Below, piece by piece: positions 32,604-33,381 of a DNA stretch of 33,381 nt. Location: the NCBI GenBank assembly GCA_021808995.1, contig JAKBAP010000005.1:1-33381 (forward strand). Direction: 5' to 3'. The DNA comes from Planctomycetota bacterium (GTDB taxonomy: Bacteria > Planctomycetota > Planctomycetia > Isosphaerales > Isosphaeraceae). The position numbers were made by a program, and so were the translations under genes. The notes under the pieces are model-generated. The model saw nothing but the letters and a program-made list of their open reading frames with translations, searched no databases and was not told the DNA's origin. Each line of letters starts with the position of its first letter. Position 1 is the first letter of the stretch.

Positions 32604-33381
32604 TTAGCCCCGCGCCCTCCTCCAGGCGAGCGCCGACCACGAGGCGACGGCGGCCAGGGCAAAAGGTCCGGCCGACCAGCCAGCGACCGCCAGGGCCAGA
32701 CCCAGCGCCATTCGACCGCGGAGTGGGCGCTGACTGGGCCCAGGCGAGAGGATCAGGATCATGCCCATCGCCACGATCGGCGGCAAGAGCCATGCGAGAC
32801 CCATGAGCGCCGGCTCGAAACCGATCGGACGTGGTTCCAGCGAAAGCGGGCGGCTGTTCGCGGGCTGGTCGAGGCCCGAAAGCGACCCGGTGAGCGTGGT
32901 CGGCCGGCCCAGGGTCGGAATGCGTTCGGCCGGGCTTTGCTCGGGGGCGGCGATTCGTGGTTGGACCGTTCCTTGGGGCGTCAGGCCCAGATACGACCGA
33001 GCCGCCGCGAGATCAGCGCTCAGTCCTAGCCCGCGGGTCGTCTCGGCCCACTCGCCGCGCGCGAGCTTCACGCTCTCGGATTCCCGAATCGTGCGAGGCC
33101 CCTCGGGAGAGGGCTCGAAAAGCGGGCCCAGGGTCACGGACCGGTCGGCCTCGCGAAGGATCATTTCTTGATTGATCAGCATCGAGACGAGCTTTTCGTG
33201 GTCGCGGGCGCTTGAGCGATCGAGCCTGGGCAGGAACTCGCGTGTCGATCGAGCGAGCGCGTCGGCGCGGGCGAGGTCGTAGCGTGCCAGCGAGACCCGT
33301 TCGAGCGACTCCGCGCCCAGGTCGATCGCGACCTCGGCGGGCGCGTAAACGGCGATGACGGCGGGGGTTGGTCCGCCGACG
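32604..33381 (-). CDS. C-terminal part of an unrecognised membrane protein (5' end outside window)
   Basis: The frame is open from the right edge to a stop at 32604, about 258 residues, so the start lies outside the window. An internal ATG at 33182 is not a true start because the preceding sequence (RSSARDHEKLVS and SLERVSLARYDLARADAL) is equally protein-like. The visible part is polar and helical up to about residue 190, with a stretch ESVKLARGEWAETTRGLGLS, then a Pro/Ser-rich linker, then two or three hydrophobic segments (GLAWLLPPIVAMGMILIL and LGLALAVAGWSAGPFALAAV) and a short basic tail. No family recognised. Confidence 0.7.
   Translation of the reverse strand, partial: VGGPTPAVIAVYAPAEVAIDLGAESLERVSLARYDLARADALARSTREFLPRLDRSSARDHEKLVSMLINQEMILREADRSVTLGPLFEPSPEGPRTIRESESVKLARGEWAETTRGLGLSADLAAARSYLGLTPQGTVQPRIAAPEQSPAERIPTLGRPTTLTGSLSGLDQPANSRPLSLEPRPIGFEPALMGLAWLLPPIVAMGMILILSPGPSQRPLRGRMALGLALAVAGWSAGPFALAAVASWSALAWRRARG

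Noticed and set aside
1-33381. CRISPR arrays, IS elements, prophage or integration sites
   Set aside because: No direct repeat series with regular spacers, transposase, integrase or phage structural gene was found in any frame.

Overview
The window looks like chromosomal DNA of a planctomycete, probably from a high-GC Isosphaeraceae/Gemmataceae-like lineage. The grounds are high GC with mostly G/C third codon positions, a paired DUF1501 and DUF1549/DUF1553 gene set, YVTN-propeller/cytochrome c fusions, and a bacterial formaldehyde-activating enzyme (fae) next to an ATP-grasp protein of the kind found with tetrahydromethanopterin (H4MPT) genes. No phage, IS element, CRISPR array or rRNA was seen.

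Layout. (1) 1-4351: fae (minus strand, cut by the left edge) with a clear sigma70-type promoter; divergent from it a DUF262/GmrSD-type gene that looks broken by two frameshifts; a small secreted Cys protein; an ATP-grasp ligase; a YugP-type zinc peptidase. (2) 4362-9522, all minus: tRNA-Glu(CUC) with its own promoter, a small membrane protein, rsfS and argS with a 4-base overlap, then a secreted beta-propeller di-heme cytochrome. (3) 9755-12658: alpha/beta hydrolase and malQ (plus), facing a two-CBS-domain protein (minus). (4) 12820-15524: GT-C glycosyltransferase, panB and pterin-4a-carbinolamine dehydratase in one tight plus-strand operon. (5) 15525-16154: non-coding, built as a nested inverted duplication of short hairpins. 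(6) 16155-19196: DUF1501 and DUF1549/DUF1553 secreted proteins. (7) 19197-20283: gene-poor, with two small ORFs, one apparently frameshifted and antitoxin-like. (8) 20284-26703: envelope-glycolipid group: an MsbA-like ABC exporter diverging from a GT4 glycosyltransferase, a protein with two fused WaaP/Kdo-kinase-like domains, and a lipoprotein metallopeptidase. (9) 26704-28808: OmpR-type response regulator and sensor kinase. (10) 28997-32441: a GT39-type membrane glycosyltransferase with Gly/Pro-rich inserts and a GtrB/DPM-like GT2. (11) 32604 to the right edge: C-terminal part of an unrecognised membrane protein.

Themes: formaldehyde/C1 metabolism at the left edge, lipid-linked sugar transfer and envelope glycolipid building on the right, and housekeeping genes between. 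The least explained structures are the hairpin inverted duplication at 15537-16032 and the tandem WaaP-like fusion at 23976-25790. All gene calls come from reading motifs by eye; no database search was run.
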